Source of the DNA: Trichaptum fuscoviolaceum
Taxonomy: Eukaryota; Basidiomycota; Agaricomycetes; Hymenochaetales; Trichaptaceae
Direction: 5' to 3'
Length of the DNA stretch: 64,000 nucleotides
Assembly: GCA_910574455.1 (NCBI GenBank)
Contig: CAJSYZ010000007.1
Span: forward strand, 496,001-560,000
The stretch's first letter is position 1, and each line of letters starts with the position of its first letter. This document shows, one piece after another, positions 12,937 through 24,568 of the stretch. A program made the position numbers and the translations under genes. The notes under the pieces are model-generated. The model was given only the letters and a program-made list of their open reading frames with translations, searched no databases and was not told the DNA's origin.

Positions 12937-13753
12937 CAGCTTGAATTCCGGTCAATAGTATGTAGTATGTATGTGCAAGAATAGCGGCGAAGAAGAGGGG
13001 GGGAATATGCGGGAGCTGAAGAGAGAGTCGATGGCGAGGTAAGTATCTCTTCCTCTTGTAGATATATACGCGAGTTACTGTGGTTCATTGCATCAGTTCA
13101 AAACCACAAATTTCTCGACAATACCAAATGGGGCTTTTCCTATTGTTCCTCGTAAGCAGAAGTTTTATTTTGCTACCTGATATCGAGCATCTAGATAGAA
13201 GCTTGTAAGTGGAATAGCCACAGCGCAGGAGTGACTATGATAGGCTCTCACCAGCCTCCCATCGTAACGCACCACGCTTCCGTGTACTATAGTGGCTTCA
13301 ACAACTCTGTCAATGCCCCATTGTCAGCGATATCCTTTGGCCCAGAAACAGTTGAGCAAGAAGCGTTCCAATGACAGAGTAGTACAACAAATTAAATGAG
13401 GGGCCCATTTTATAGTCTGTAATGATCAGAATCCGGCCACCCATCGCAACCCTCTCAATAGATAGAAGAAGAATGATGAAGAACTTCTGGCGATTTCATC
13501 ACCTATCTCCGATTCACATATCTCCGGCATTGAAAGACTTTGTTTGAACAAGCTGACTATGAATTCACGGATGTTAGGCATACAGTATTCATATCCATTC
13601 ACTGACGGTCGCAGTGAGTACAACGCGTTATGTCACATCACATGATACATAGATCACGTACTTTCTGTGACGCATCACGGGCATTCAAGGGGGTTCGACT
13701 ATCACAATTATTCAGATTCTACACATCCAAGTTAACCTGTCTGCTATCCACCA
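12937..13753. other. Spacer between the two F-box genes
   Basis: No supportable gene. A 65-residue minus-strand frame at 13426-13623 is short and isolated. This stretch must hold the promoter of the first F-box gene; no obvious TATA box was found. Confidence 0.5.
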
Positions 13754-16404
13754 TTAAGCGTCCTGATCATCTAGTTTTCTAAGTGCCTCTTCAAGGGTCG
13801 AACAACCGTGACTACCCAGTCAAAACAAAACCACTTGTCAGAGTGATGTACGGAAATGACGTGTAAATCGCTTACTCCATAACAAGATGCGAGTTCATCG
13901 CGACTTCGCATCGAATCCTAGGTTGGTCTTGCTTTGTCTTCCTGCAGATTTGACAGTCCCTCGTCTCCATTATTCTTTCCTTGTCTCTGCATACCTCACA
14001 ATTACAAGCCAGCCCAAAATCGTTAGTGAAAATCCCGGGACGACTGAACATTTCAGCCATTCTTCCTTTAGACATGTCCTTGACATTGTGATTGTCAAGG
14101 AAGACGTTGCTCCACCTTGGATTCCTACCACAATGTTCAGCATGGTACAAGCAAGAAATATAAGGACTACGTACCAGCTCTTACAATTTACCTTAGTTTC
14201 ATATAAAAGTTTTTCTCTGACGAAATGCTTAACCTGTGCAAGGTACCGGACGATGCCGTTAGTTTCTGTAGTTTTTCAGCAAAAAAGGGCGTTTACATAC
14301 TAGGCTAGGCCATGGCATTGCTGTTCGCATAAATGGATTGCATCGCATGCAAACAAAGCTACACTCTCGAGATAACAAATCTCTCATTGTTGTTTCTTCC
14401 GAAACATCCATATCCTCTAGCAAAGCTTTGGCGACTCTTATAGCATCCCAATCCGGGGACCAAGAATCTGTCTGGTAAATGCGCTCGATACGGTGTGCCA
14501 TCGTTTCAGCTTCGAAGTCGTCGAATGTTTCGAAAGAAGAGAGCGCGAGACCAAGTAGATTGGAAGCTGCATCCACGAATGTAGAACATCGAACATGTTC
14601 ATCTGAATCGAAGAAGAATGCGCAAGGATTGTCCAATACAGCAGGTATCTCGATTTTGTCGCGTATGGAGACAGGGTCCTGGGTGAAAGAAGGCACACCA
14701 CATGCGGCAAGCGCCCCACTGATGATGCGCTGAAACGATTGAGTAAATTCAAGCATCCGGGTGCGCCCAAGCTCGACCAGGATTTCCTGAATTGCAAACC
14801 AATTCTTGCTGACCAGACGAAAGTCGATACCTTCAGCCTCGACAATATCAGATATTTGTTTAATATGCCGCACTTCATCGTAGGTGAAGACATATTGACA
14901 CTTTTTGTCGGACAGCAAGAAGTCCGAGCAGAGTTTCTTAAGCTGGTCTTCGCGTTCTGAGACACACCCATTCTCCTCAAGCTCCGTTCGCCTATTACGC
15001 CTGAGGTGTATTATTTCCTCCAATTGAGGGAACATGTCATTCCAAGCTTCATGTTCAGAACGTGGTCATTAGTTTAGTGATTGAGATCATCATGAAGAAG
15101 GTTATCGTACCTTTCTCGGTTAGTTTACTAGGCTTCTTGATAATCCTCCACCACTCTTGCGAACGTTCCCATGTATCAAGATCCGTGGAGACGTCAGAAT
15201 CCGAGAAACCTAAGTTCTTTAGCCGTTCTTGTACGCTACGAGTTCAATCAGCTTTCATTGGAAATCATAGAGAATAAGTAAAAACAAACGAACAATTTAG
15301 ATCGTTCATGTTGCTTATGACCTGTATCAATCATCTTCTCCAATCTTTGACCCTTGATCCATCTATTGACATCACCTGCGTGCTTTTATGGGCAAGTTCA
15401 ATTTAGCACAGATCTACGATCTCTGATCGCACGAGGTGCGAAATAACTCACAAATGCCTGATGATCTAGAATCTTTGACCTTTCGGTGATAAATAATGTC
15501 TTATCGCCCTCGAAAGCATTGTACGCTTGACAGATGTCCAAAATACTGGGAGTATAATATTCCTGATTAAGAACACTTTCCATAGGTACTTTTCTATGTC
15601 TGTCCCAGACATCTCGTTTATCTGCAGAACAAATTATTATTGGAAGAGCTTAAGAAGGACACTTCCTGTGGAGCTTACGAAGAGTACCGGGGACTATTTT
15701 TATCAAGTCTTCGCGTTCCAATCCTTCCGGAAGTAAAGCAGGGGCTGGCTTGACACTAAGAGGAGGGTCAGATAGAAATGCAAAATCTGATATCGCCTTT
15801 AGACGCACTTGTCTGCATAACACTTCTTGCAAAGCCTTATCCTCATCCATATCGAAGACCTCTTCGCATAAGGATGCAAGCAGAGCTGAGGTAGTAAGTG
15901 TCAGTGATATGCCGAGCTTCATTGAGTTAGCGCTCACCATGCAAAACCGATCAAATAGTAGACTTGCGCACAGCGGGTAACTGAGGTTAGGTGGACAACG
16001 CACGAGCCCAGCTGCTTCGAAAGAAGTTATCCAGGTCGACTCCGAGCGTCTAGAGATGAGCAGAGCTCTGAGTTCTTTGGACACTCTAGATAGATGTAGG
16101 ATGTCTGCTGGTGCTAGATAACATGCAGTCTGAATGCATCGACTTTAGCTCGTTTGTTCTGTGGCTGATAAGAAGTTGAACACACCTTTAAGAGAATTTC
16201 GATGGAAAGCGACATTAGAGAAGCTCGTTCCCTTTCATTCCCTCTGCCAGACGTCGTGATACCAGCTGATTTGTCTACTTTGACTCGCTTTTTCGGTCGA
16301 TTAGAACCTGAGTTATCTTGAGACTGACTTCTATATTGTTTGGTGAGAAGTTGACCTCGAGAAAGTCGGGACAGGGCTTACATCTCTGTCTTTCTACGCG
16401 CCAT
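13754..16404 (-). CDS. F-box domain protein, tandem copy 2
   Basis: A short first exon (ATG at 16404, MARRKTE) joins a second exon with a basic patch RPKKRVKVD, then SLSIEILLK. After a short intron the frame continues YLAPADILHLSRVSKELRALL, so the F-box is split by an intron as in copy 1. ASLLFDRFCMV matches ASLLFDTFCMV of copy 1. Later exons include NQEYYTPSILDICQAY (near 15583) and a large exon from 15035 (WDAIRVAKALLEDM, CSFVCMRCNPFMR). The last full exon has CEVCRDKE and CQICRKTKQD, and a terminal exon ends LEEALRKLDDQDA with the stop at 13754. The cysteine pairs suggest metal-binding modules C-terminal to the F-box. Role inferred: SCF substrate adaptor. The substrate is unknown. Confidence 0.68.
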
Positions 16405-16932
16405 CCCCGTAGCGAGTTGCGGCTAAATTCAGGGAAACTGGTATGGTACCAAGGGTAAGGAAAGTTCTCGAGGCTTTTAAGATCATGAAATTAAGCGGCC
16501 TGATGTGGTGGGTGGTATAGCCACACGAATCTCGTATTTCAAAAAGTTCACAGGTCAGCGCTAAGCGTGGTCAAAGGAACCACAAAGACATCGAACGCAC
16601 TGTACTGTTGGCTGTTTCTGGAGGAATTGTGGTCAAGATAAAAAATTGACTGACCGTCAAATTGTGGACACACAGTGTCACAATATCACGTGTTTGTGAC
16701 AAAACGCATATTTGTGACATAATGACATCAGAAACTCCCCTTACTCCATAACTCCCATCTTTCTCTCTGGCCCAGACGCCACGAAATGCTTATGATCAAG
16801 AGTGGGGTAGCTCAAACCACATATAAGAACCATGTTTGCAATGGTACTCACAGTAAACCAACGCACTTGGCATTCAGACCTGGCTCCAGTACTTCGAGAT
16901 TTTTCTTACCTCACCTTAAAGGATTTTATATT
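16405..16932. promoter_or_regulatory. Divergent promoter region with repeated TTTGTGACA sites
   Basis: About 530 bp between the minus-strand F-box gene and the plus-strand repeat-protein gene. It holds TTTGTGACA twice (16693-16701, 16711-16719), an inverted TGTCACAAT (16676-16684) and a CACGTG E-box (16687-16692). A TATA-like sequence at 16821 faces the plus-strand gene. The clustering suggests a shared regulatory region; which factor binds is unknown. Confidence 0.4.
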
Positions 16933-17765
16933 ATGACCACTCTGTTTGGGAGCAGCTGGACGGACAACAAGCAAAGCGAGCAAGACAGGAAGATGACAGA
17001 CGATCCTGTTCCAGAGGTAGCAGCTCATAGCTACGAGGGCGCACCGAGCGTCGACAGAAGTAGTAAGTCAATAATTAAATGTTTATTTTTTCCCCTACTC
17101 ACTTGGTATCATCAGAGGACACGCTCGGCTTGAAGAAGGCCCGTGAGGCGTTGTTTGGGCCGCAAACTCAGCAAAACACAAAGCCTGTTTCACATACATT
17201 TGAACAAGCAGCCTCGAAGCTCAGCCAGTTCACCGACGAAGCCCCGAAAGTGCGAAGCGACGGTCCGAGCGTTACCAACGGACCGACAGGTGGTACAAAA
17301 CTCGTTCGTCCCACTGGTGTGTTCGTGACCGAGGAAGGTCTAGTCAGCGGAAAGCGTTATGCCGACCGACCCGAGGGCGTCGATCAGTTTGGTGCTGAGG
17401 AGGCCGAGCGCGATCCAGCATTCCCTGCGGAGTCCGAAGCGCGTCTGGACGCTGCTGCACTCGCACGATACAAAGACCGGCCAGAAGGCATAGATCAGTT
17501 TGGCGGGGAAGACAGCGAGCGCGATCGTGTCGAGCTGAAAGATGGCGAGACCCGACTGAGTGAGCGGAGCCCGGAACAACTTAAGAGGTTTAAGGATTGG
17601 CCGGAGGGCGTCGATCAGTTCGGTAGAGAGCAAAGCGAGCGAGTCGTAGTCGAACTGCAGAACGGCGAACGGAGGGAGGTAAAAGCGGAAGACTTCAAGC
17701 GATTCATGGATCAACCTCAGGGATTGGATCTTTTCGGGGGAGAAGAGGCGGAAAAGAAATTGTAG
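16933..17765 (+). CDS. Small repeat protein with four RPEGVDQFG-type units
   Basis: Two exons (16933-17062 and 17116-17765) give 259 aa. The ATG at 16933 was chosen because a TATA-like motif lies about 110 bp upstream, which makes the longer upstream frame look like 5' UTR. After a low-complexity N-terminus, the C-terminal half is four tandem units of about 38-40 residues. Their cores are RYADRPEGVDQFG, RYKDRPEGIDQFG, RFKDWPEGVDQFG and RFMDQPQGLDLFG, each followed by an acidic E-E/D-x-E-R stretch. The protein is very hydrophilic, has no signal peptide, membrane segment or cysteine cluster, and is rich in E, D, R and K. I do not recognise the family. It could be a hydrophilin-like or scaffold protein, but no function is assigned. 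Confidence 0.78.
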
Positions 17766-18040
17766 TGGACAATTTCCGTTTTCTGCGTACAATATACTTT
17801 TGTGAAACCAAGAAATGTAACATTAGAATTTTTCAAATCGATATCCAAAGCCAAAGAACGTACAGAAAGTTTCGCGACCCGGGGGAGGGTCCACTGAAGA
17901 ATTGTGCTTCTGCGCTACGCAAGCGATGTAGTCAATCAGAAAGCCAGATTCAAAGAGGGTAACTTCTCAACGAGCCTCATAGCTACCGTACAAATAGCGA
18001 AATTCTAGGAAGCCTAACTCGTCCTTACGATGAAGCAAAC

Positions 18041-19703
18041 TTATTGTTTGTAAAAGCCAAGCCTGGACAGCTCCGATAAAGCTTTGCTGCATGCTTCCTC
18101 TTTTGCGGATACTTTGGTTCGGGCATTACCCAAACGCACAATGTACACGCTGTCTGTTTTCACTGAAAAAACAATGAGCGCCTGAAACATTAAGTAGACA
18201 AGGAATATACATTGACACTTCACAGTCCATTGCGCTGAACCATCTGTGGGATTTTCACTCCATGCTTCGAATAGAATTCCGGATGCATTTCCTGTCGTCT
18301 GCCAGACTATTTTATGATTGAGTGCAAATGTGCATGCAAGACCCTGGTTCAAATAGAAAGCTCACAATTATTCAATGCAAGAGAGGCTGATCTTTCAAAT
18401 TGAACGATTGCAGGTGGCCTTGCGATGGACTCAGTAAACACCTGCAGGTAGTAAATAAATGACGACAAACCTTTCCTTGGCAACTGCTGAACCTTCAGCA
18501 AGGAGAAACGTTTTGATGGGGCCTAACTCTTGGTACTCATCAACATCATTTTCGGGAGGTGCTTTGAAACGCGCCAGCTCTCTATCCTCATAGTCTGCAA
18601 GCACCTTGTCCGATACATCTAGGCCACAACTACTCATATCAACCGAAAGTACCGCATCTCTGAAGCTTCCATAACAAGTCGGACTGAGATAGATGTATGT
18701 TTAATGAAGAGTAACATCAGCACCAGCCTGAGGAGACTATACATCAAACAGGCACACTTACCAAGTCTTCCAGCCTTTCAGCCTTTCAGACGGATAGCAT
18801 AGCATCTTGCAACGGGGACATACTTGGCTAGTCATTGCCGTCCCCTTTTCATTCCTTCGCAATATTATTGCCATTTCGAAAAGCATCCCTTCTCGCACTA
18901 CGTCGGTCCATCGGTCTGAGTTGACGATGTCTTCTCCTTCGTTCCAGAGAAAGCTATATTCTCCACGATCTACAAATTTTGATCCTGGCCGCTCACGGAA
19001 CGTGATTGTGAGGATCTCGTGTACACGCTAGAGTTAGTTTCGCATCAGAATTAAAATGTGGCTATTATTCTAGAGTTGCGACGCACCTTCCAATCACAAC
19101 ATATAGAAACAGGCAAGACAAATACCTGGCCAAGTACATCGGTAAATTGTACTCCGTTCGTCACGTCAAAGGTAGGTTTCTTCAGGTGTTGCACGTCCGA
19201 TCTAAGAGAAGTTTCAAGTTGTTTAATTCTCTGGCCACAGACAAAAAGAAAGGAATCTCGCACTGAACACCGATGGTAAGAAGCAATATGAACGACGTCT
19301 TATGCGACATGATGACAGACTGTATCTTGCTGACGTCGGAGGAGACTACTAGTTTCCATTTCAATTTTAGTAGCGCCCTTTGAATTCTTCGCCAGACACT
19401 CCGAGTTATCAACGATGTTGCTGCGAATGTCGAATACCTTTGCAAGCGTTTGTTGAGTTGACATAGAGATGTAGAGCACTCTACCAGTCGCCTTTCCACA
19501 GCGCGGGCAACCTCTGGTTTAAGACTGACTGATGCGTCGCTTAGCTGACGCACGACATCTGCGAGCTCGTCGAGTTCATTCATCAGATTTTGGTACTCGT
19601 GTGGCGACCCGGCGCTTTCGCTCAGAGCGCTGTACGCGTCTTTGACCAAAACAACAAGGGTGATAAAATCGCCGAAGCTTCCAAACGTTGGAGCGAAAGC
19701 CAT
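18041..19703 (-). CDS. Agaricomycete ubiquitin-like-domain protein with C-terminal dsRBD-like segment, copy 1
   Basis: Starts at 19703 with MAFAPTFGSFGDFITLV, a helical N-terminus (about 140 residues) typical of large agaricomycete families. Then VQFTDVLGQVFVLPV with CCDWK, an intron, and VHEILTITFRERPGSKFV followed by RGEYSF and LFEMAIILRRNEK. This is the ubiquitin-like fold seen in this family. A CPRCKMLC cysteine pair follows. After a middle part (LADYEDRELARFKAPPEND), the last exons read AQWTVKC and, after an intron, VRLGNARTKVSAKEEACSKA to the stop at 18041. The strand-strand-KxxA/E-helix pattern resembles a double-stranded RNA-binding domain; that call is tentative. A paralogue lies at 41584-43069. 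Function unknown; a signalling or adaptor role is only inference. Confidence 0.66.
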
Positions 19704-20195
19704 TGGGAAAAGAGACGTGAGCAGTCGCAGGTGGTACAGACGAAAGATGGGGCGCGCTGTTCGGTGTTCCTTCCGCTGTCTGGGATTGGTGTCCTCTGGC
19801 CCTCGACGTGTGAAGCTGGTTACCTCAAGCTACTACTTGTAGGCTAGAGCACAGCATCTAAGAGTGTGTTGACCAACGTCAACACCGCCAATGGCAGTCC
19901 ACCAATCCATCATAATTAGCCATGTTCAACGCGAGGCACTAAATCATACCAATATTCATAGAACGTTCCTCCATTGCCAAGTTAGCGAGTACATGATGAA
20001 CGCTGAGAGTAGTCCTTTTGCGTATGCTATATAACATCGGCACATTAGATACATTTGAGGAACGACCCGGAGAGAACGAGCCCATAACTTCAAGTTGAAG
20101 TCCCACGACCACTGGTACTTTAGCTGGAACTGACACCACTGGGCGGCGCGCATCTACAGAGTAGCCGCACTCATTTACCACCACCGCCATGACTT
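19704..20195. other. Intergenic stretch, no gene seen
   Basis: About 490 bp between divergent loci. No coherent frame, repeat or clear promoter motif was found. Confidence 0.5.
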
Positions 20196-21357
20196 CCTTC
20201 CGAAACCTTTGACTCTAACTCAGTAACTTGGAGGGACGATAAGACGACCACTTCATGGCAGCGATGCTTTCGAGCACCATCACTCCTTACTCGTAATCGA
20301 TAAGTTCTGTGGCGACAAAATCTCGATATCAATGAGTGCCTAGCGCACCATGCAAAATTCCGTTCACCAACTCCGAAGCGCGACCCAGACGCGATAGCAA
20401 GTACCAAGGACATCGCACAAGAGGAAGTGGCACTGTTGGATATCGATTGGAAACCCATCTCAGCAAGATTTGATTATTCAATGGTCGACTTTTTTCTATC
20501 AACAACGTTAGAGAGGCACTTTAAGAACAGTCCTAAGTCGATTTCTCAGATTATGCAAGAGTCTTCATCTTGAACGCTGGGACGGATTGGAAATTAACGA
20601 ACGAGAATGAAGAAGACGTAAGTGATGTCTAATAAACGACAAGAGCTTGCTAAAATGTTCACTTTGCGCATTAGGCGAAATACATGGCTCGCTCAAGTCT
20701 TTTCAAGGCTCCTTAATCAATTACGAGTCATATCGGCTGTGGTGTACATATTGTCAATGAAGCCACGCCCCCGTGTAGAGACTTCAAGTCACGGGTGGAC
20801 TTCTGTATCTCCCGAATCAGGGTAAAATACTTGTCGAAGTCAAATCCGTCGTAGTATTGGAAGCTGCTATGGGGGAATTCAATGATAGGTTTTATTCGTT
20901 GCATCTCGTTCCTGGAGGTTCGTTGAAGAAAAAGCGTCTAAACAAGGTGAGAGTCTAGGTCTCGCTATTGCTGGCATTTTTATTAATCAATCAGATATGC
21001 TTGTATATGGCCAGTCATAAATCGAACTGGTTGGCATTGACATGCCACGACAGCCGGGCATTCTTTCGCCTTGACAATCGTACCCCCGATGCTCGCCATG
21101 CACCATACGTCACCTACTCTAAGGTTGAAAAGACCAGCGACACAAAAGCCTTCCGCGCGTTACTCGCAGTGATGCTTGCCGCACACGGCGCATTCGAAGT
21201 AGAATCAAAGGCAGATATCGGCGATAGCAATCTGTCGCCGCTCGAAGAAGCACATGAGGCAGCAGAAGAAGATACATACAGACCTGTCGAAGATCATGGC
21301 TCCTCTATGCCGACGAGATTTAGTAATCCCTGGCCCGGGAAACATAAAAAGAGGTGA
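20196..21357 (+). pseudogene. Decayed gene of unknown family, upstream half of a kinase-like locus
   Basis: A long frame with protein-like composition runs from about 20196 to 20570. It includes CFRAPSLLTRNR, then an in-frame TAA at 20301-20303, then VLWRQNLDINECLAHHAKF and DWKPISARFDYSMVDFFLS. No plausible intron removes the TAA. A later exon (20779-20946) reads YLPNQGKILVEVKSVVVLE and SLHLVPGGSLKKKR and joins across a 48-nt intron to ICLYMASHKSNWLALTCHD, ending KHKKR at 21357. Blocks of the type LYMASHKSNW...LTCHD precede kinase-like domains in many agaricomycete proteins, and a broken kinase-like frame begins six bases later. I read the whole as one decayed gene. The alternative is a live gene with an unrecognised intron around 20290. 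Confidence 0.5.
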
Positions 21358-21362
21358 ACACT

Positions 21363-22250
21363 ATGGCTGATGTCAAGGTGAGTGGACTGCTGCATCCTCT
21401 ATCTGCCCTCTCATACCAATTGACTTATAGTTCAGTTGGATAACTCGCAAAGCTTGCACTCGGTGGTTTCCCTTCTCTGTCGTGGAGGGAACCAATGAAT
21501 GTTCATTTCTGGACGAACGTCCTTTCCTACTTCGTCTTCAATGTCTTTTGGGCTCTAGTTCAACACGCGCCGTATACGAAGCGAAGCGCGATATTGACGG
21601 AGATGACAACACTCCCGGCGACGAAACGTATTATGCATTGAAGATCACACAAAAGGGGTACTACTGAAGAAGAACAGGGCGCAATTGAACGCTTGCGCGA
21701 TGATTCGAGATCTATCGTGTGATCGAACGTGCGAGGCGTAACAGGAAGATAGGATATGAAGTTCCACGCTGCTACGGCTTGTACGAGTCGCGGTATATGC
21801 TCATGCTGGTTCTAGAGTATGCAGGATCTTTTCTTGATGAGAAATGGGGAGACTTGAAGGAAGACGATAGGTAAGCTCCCTCAGCTTTAGGTTTCATATG
21901 TCCTGAACCTTGGAATCCAGGATAGAGATATTCAACGCTATCCATGCTCTTCGTCGTATCGGTATTGTTCACAACGAATTGGAGGAGCGGATGTTGCCAG
22001 GGCGTCGGATGGATCATACAAAGTTTTCGATTTCTCTAGTTCAAAGAAGTACAAATGTCTAAGGATGAGACAGGTCAGCATGTTGTTCCTTTGTTATAGA
22101 TCGTCATACTTAAACTTTAGTTACAGCTTCCTGGGTTCAAGAAAGGCAGAGAGCAGTGCGAGGAACTTAAGGCATGCTTCGACGTTCTCATAAAGCAGCC
22201 GCTTAATTCCAGCACGTCTCTAAATAAACGAGCAATACGAGGTCTTTGAG
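21363..22250 (+). pseudogene. Decayed protein-kinase-like domain
   Basis: A short exon MADVK (21363) joins 21431 and runs through a divergent glycine-loop/lysine region (SSSTRAVYEAKRD, TYYALKITQK). Frame is lost after TQK near 21656 and regained near 21710, giving YRVIERARRNRKIGYEVPRCYGL and MLMLVLEYAG. After an intron the frame reads ALRRIGIVHNELEER, then a one-base slip at about 21992 separates it from DGSYKVFDFSSSKKYKC, which is the DFG-like region in another frame. The order (lysine, hinge LVLEYAG, HNE catalytic-loop position, VFDFS) is that of fungal kinase-like proteins. At least two frameshifts make a functional kinase unlikely. Sequencing error could explain single slips, but the neighbouring in-frame stop argues for decay. 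Confidence 0.55.
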
Positions 22251-22697
22251 GATTAATTAAGGATGAACATGAAATCAGCAGATTTAGATTGAAGAAAGGC
22301 CGTATGGTTCTACACACAATCAGCAGTGTCGAACAACTGGTTTGCGGCAATCGCGAGTCGCGACCAAATGTTATTGTGTGCTGCGATCTACGCCGGGACC
22401 GTTTGACCCATGCCCTGCTAGCTTCCCTTCCACGCAAGTCTATTCAGCGAGTGATGTCCGCTGAGAGCTTCGTAAATAGTCACGGGCGAACTGCAGATTG
22501 TGAAACGAGAGAATGAGACAAACCGCGACATGGGCGCCTAGATGCAATTGAGTTTAACATTGCTTCGCTTGAGCCTGAGAAATACATGCACTGCGCCTCT
22601 CTTCTGCATCACCCACAGCGACGACGACGACATTGTCAACGACCAAAACGCGTCTTTTCCTTATTGAACGCTAATAAGAGGCAATACCGTGACTACC
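22251..22697. other. Promoter side of the EBP gene
   Basis: No gene. The last ~110 bp (from the CCACAGCGACGACGACGAC run at 22614) resemble the 5' flank of the broken EBP copy at about 28545-28625 on the other strand, so the duplication included upstream DNA. Confidence 0.5.
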
Positions 22698-23534
22698 ATG
22701 TCGAAAGAGACAAACCAACCCGAGTTCTTCACCGCAACGTCGGCGTACTCGCTCGCAGCGGTCTCTGCGATTGCTGCCGTTGCGACACTGGGCGCTCGAG
22801 CATGTCTTCCTAAGAATGCGCGTTGGCAAGACAGGGCGACGTTCATCTGGCTGGTGCGTACTGTCGTTCTCTTTCCATTTCAACGTTGTTGAACCTCACA
22901 CAAACGATGTCCACTTTGTTCCTCACCAGGCATTTGACGCGCTGATCCACTTCTCCTTCGAAGGTTCCTTCCTCTACCTCTCTACCTTCGGACGCTCTGT
23001 CAACGCCTCACAGGGGCCCTTCGCCTCGCTTTGGAAAGAATACGCGCACGCAGACTTCCGCTGGGGCTTCTCCGACCCGACCGTCGTCTCGCTCGAGATC
23101 CTCACCGTGCTCGGCGCAGGCCCTCTGTGCTGCTTCATCCTCTACCAGCTCACCCGCCAGGACGCGGCTAGACACTACTGGATCGTTGTGCTGAGCACGG
23201 CAGAGTTGTATGGTGGGTGGATGACGTTCTGCCCGGAGTGGTTGACTGGCTCCCCGAATCTGGACACGAGCAACCCGCTGTACCTCTATGTGTACTTGAT
23301 TGTGAGTCTCATGTTTTTTGCGCTGAAAAACCAGCTTATCGACTGCAAATACCGGTAGTTCATGAACGTCATGTAAGTTACTGTTCTCCCGACTCTTTCG
23401 AACAGTATCGCTGACAGTCCCTTTTCCGCAGCTGGGTAGTGATTCCGTTTTGGCTCATGTACGACTCTTACCAGCACATTGCCGGCTCTCTTCGCTCTTC
23501 GCAAGCCACGGCCGCCGTTCGGAAGTCGAAGTAA
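22698..23534 (+). CDS. EBP: Emopamil-binding protein / 3-beta-hydroxysteroid Delta8-Delta7 isomerase
   Basis: Four exons (22698-22853, 22930-23301, 23359-23372, 23432-23534) give 214 aa, the usual EBP length. A 14-nt microexon restores the motif FMNVIWVVIPFWLMYDSY. EBP isomerises the Delta8 double bond of sterols to Delta7 in the ER membrane, a late step of ergosterol synthesis. Expected active-site positions are present: H and E in FDALIHFSFEG, E and T in TAELYGGWMTFCPEW, and N and W in FMNVIWVV. Four to five hydrophobic helices span the protein, starting with AAVSAIAAVATLGARA. The ATG at 22698 follows a strong fungal context. Highly confident, with the exon structure backed by the homologous intron in the broken copy at 28075-28541. 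Confidence 0.92.
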
Positions 23535-24568
23535 ATTACACAGTTGATTCACTGGCAGTCGAGTACGTACTCTCGGTAGCAATATCGTGAATAATGGCGT
23601 CGTGACGTCTATGGGACTAAGCCGCTCTGCTTCTTGGTTTTATACCTTGTTTTCCATCTCTTGACTCGCATAGTTTTCTTGCTTTGCAAACTGCATACCT
23701 ACTTGTATTATACTTCCTTGAGTGTACTGTGCGTCCGTCTGTTCTTTCCGGAGAAATATGAAACGTATATACCCCGGATCGGATGATCAGGGTCGAATGC
23801 ATAAACAAATTGACCCATGCGTCGATCTCGCTTAGCGTGTCCTTTGACACTTACCGCCATGAACACTCCTCAAAAGTCTGCTCTAGAGCTCTTGTGAATC
23901 GTCTTGTCGAAGGCTTTAGAAAATCAGCAGCTTCTCAGAGGGAGATTTTGTTGATATTCCATGTGATCTTCTCTTCTTCAAACAAGAAAGGCCATATGTT
24001 TCCGACACTCGCACTGGCAGTCGGCTGCTGTCGGCCAACAAATAACAAATGTACGCGAGGACTCTGGCGACTCCATCTGGCTTAGGCGGTTCCATACTTG
24101 TGCGCTATGCTCCATTTGCTTCGGATGAAACCTTCATGGCTGTCTTCGCGACTTCCGTCGTTGCTACCCAAGTGACCTGTATACTTCCAAGATGAGCGAA
24201 GCGAGCATTTTTTAAGACAAATGATATACTGTTTCGTGTTGGCGAACCCCAGGGATGAGGTTGTTGCATATGAACAAAGGCCTTCGATTCGGATTGGGTC
24301 TGATTATTATGCGTGTTTGCGTCGCGTGCCCCCGACTCGTGCTGCATATAAAAGTTGCGTGGCGAGCCCGTCCTTCAGTTCATTCCTCTTCGACCTCGAC
24401 GCCCACCACCGCCGTTCTCAAAGGGTCTTTCTCGCTCTCGCTGCTGCTGCACCTGCCACTCGTTCTAGATACCAATCCAACTTCCGACAGACAAAATACC
24501 ACCCCGCTAATCGACACCACCTAATCTCCTAATTCCCAACCAGCACCATCAACGAAGACCAACCAACC
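23535..24568. other. Intergenic stretch with two ACTGGCAGT sites
   Basis: About 1 kb with no supportable gene. ACTGGCAGT occurs at 23551-23559 and 24013-24021. The last 220 bp form the promoter and 5' UTR of the small secreted-protein gene, which is rich in CT and CCA tracts. Confidence 0.55.
24347..24353 (+). promoter_or_regulatory. TATA box of the secreted-protein gene
   Basis: TATAAAA sits 216 bp upstream of the ATG at 24569 and is followed by long pyrimidine-rich tracts, as in strongly expressed fungal genes. Confidence 0.5.

Noticed and set aside
20171..20458. Minus-strand 95-codon frame
   Set aside because: Lies opposite a more coherent plus-strand reading with longer continuity and typical composition.
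21658..21744. An 87-nt intron that would rescue the kinase-like frame
   Set aside because: It would delete the residues expected between the lysine strand and the VPRCYG block, and the donor GTACTA is weak, so frameshift decay fits better.
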